Assembly: GCA_946886675.1 (NCBI GenBank)
Contig: CAMPIZ010000102.1
Coordinates: 1 to 6,348, forward strand
From: an uncultured Flavobacterium sp.
GTDB taxonomy: Bacteria; Bacteroidota; Bacteroidia; Flavobacteriales; Flavobacteriaceae
Length of the DNA stretch: 6,348 nt
Reading direction: 5' to 3'
The position numbers were made by a program, and so were the translations under genes. The stretch's first letter is position 1. Every line of letters begins with the position of its first letter. A model generated the notes under the pieces. That model did not search any database, was not told where the DNA came from, and was given only the letters and a program-made list of their open reading frames with translations. Below are positions 6,275 to 6,348 of this stretch, piece after piece.

Positions 6275-6347
6275 ATAGTTTTATAAAAACTAGTGCAACT
6301 ACTCCTGCCACAAACATAAATACATAACTGGCAGTAATAACCTTATT
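6273..6347 (-). CDS. C-terminal end of an unidentified membrane protein (cut by right edge)
   Basis: Reading the minus strand from the right edge, one frame stays open for 24 codons and stops at TAA (6273-6275), directly before the hairpin terminator. Of the other two frames, one stops at the first complete codon and the other after about 16 codons. The peptide begins NKVITASYVFMFVAG and ends VVALVFIKL, a hydrophobic, Gly/Ala/Val-rich stretch of about 20 residues ending in a single Lys. It looks like the last transmembrane helix of an integral membrane protein such as a transporter. The fragment is too short to name a family. It is co-oriented with the DUF493-murA unit but separated from it by a terminator and about 220 nt, so it is a distinct transcription unit. 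Confidence 0.6.
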   Translation of the reverse strand, partial: NKVITASYVFMFVAGVVALVFIKL

Positions 6348-6348
6348 T

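Noticed and set aside
1..6348. CRISPR array, insertion sequence, tRNA, phage or defence module
   Set aside because: No spaced direct repeats, transposase-like protein, terminal inverted repeats, cloverleaf pattern or defence-type domain was seen; gene content is of housekeeping type.

Overview
The window looks like ordinary chromosomal DNA from a member of the Bacteroidota, most likely a flavobacterium (Flavobacteriaceae). The evidence is low-GC, A/T-rich intergenic DNA; TAnnTTTG-type promoter -7 elements; starts without a recognisable Shine-Dalgarno; a signal peptide ending in A|Q; and families largely confined to or typical of this phylum (DUF5686, DUF4290, an AraC regulator with a DUF6597-type N-terminus). 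Family names come from recognising the protein sequences, not from database searches.

Layout. Positions 3-1808 (+) hold the 3' three quarters of a DUF5686-type outer-membrane protein, cut by the left edge. A strong hairpin (1815-1836) separates it from the rest of the window, which is all on the minus strand. From right to left in the direction of minus-strand transcription these genes are: the last 24 codons of an unidentified membrane protein (6273-6347), ending in a hairpin terminator (6238-6274); a compact three-gene unit of DUF493, DUF4290 and murA (6051 to 3736), with a good promoter (TATATTTG) in front and an intrinsic terminator (3687-3714) behind; then a new promoter (TAAATTTG) immediately after that terminator, driving a small two-helix membrane protein and an AraC-family regulator 3 nt apart (3648 to 2359); and finally a single-domain VOC (glyoxalase-fold) protein with an export signal (2295-1840), which runs convergently into the first gene.

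How the genes relate. MurA catalyses the first committed step of peptidoglycan synthesis and is the only gene here with a firmly assigned reaction. Its loop cysteine (E. coli Cys115) is an aspartate, so the enzyme is predicted to be insensitive to fosfomycin. DUF493 and DUF4290 are co-transcribed with it, by spacing, but have no established function. The membrane protein and the AraC regulator form a second small operon, with the VOC gene possibly co-transcribed or served by its own weak promoter.

I saw no mobile element, CRISPR array, tRNA, rRNA or recognisable riboswitch. There is no clear sign of a wholly new system. The most worthwhile points are the MurA Cys-to-Asp substitution, the exported VOC protein, and the linkage of two uncharacterised families to murA.
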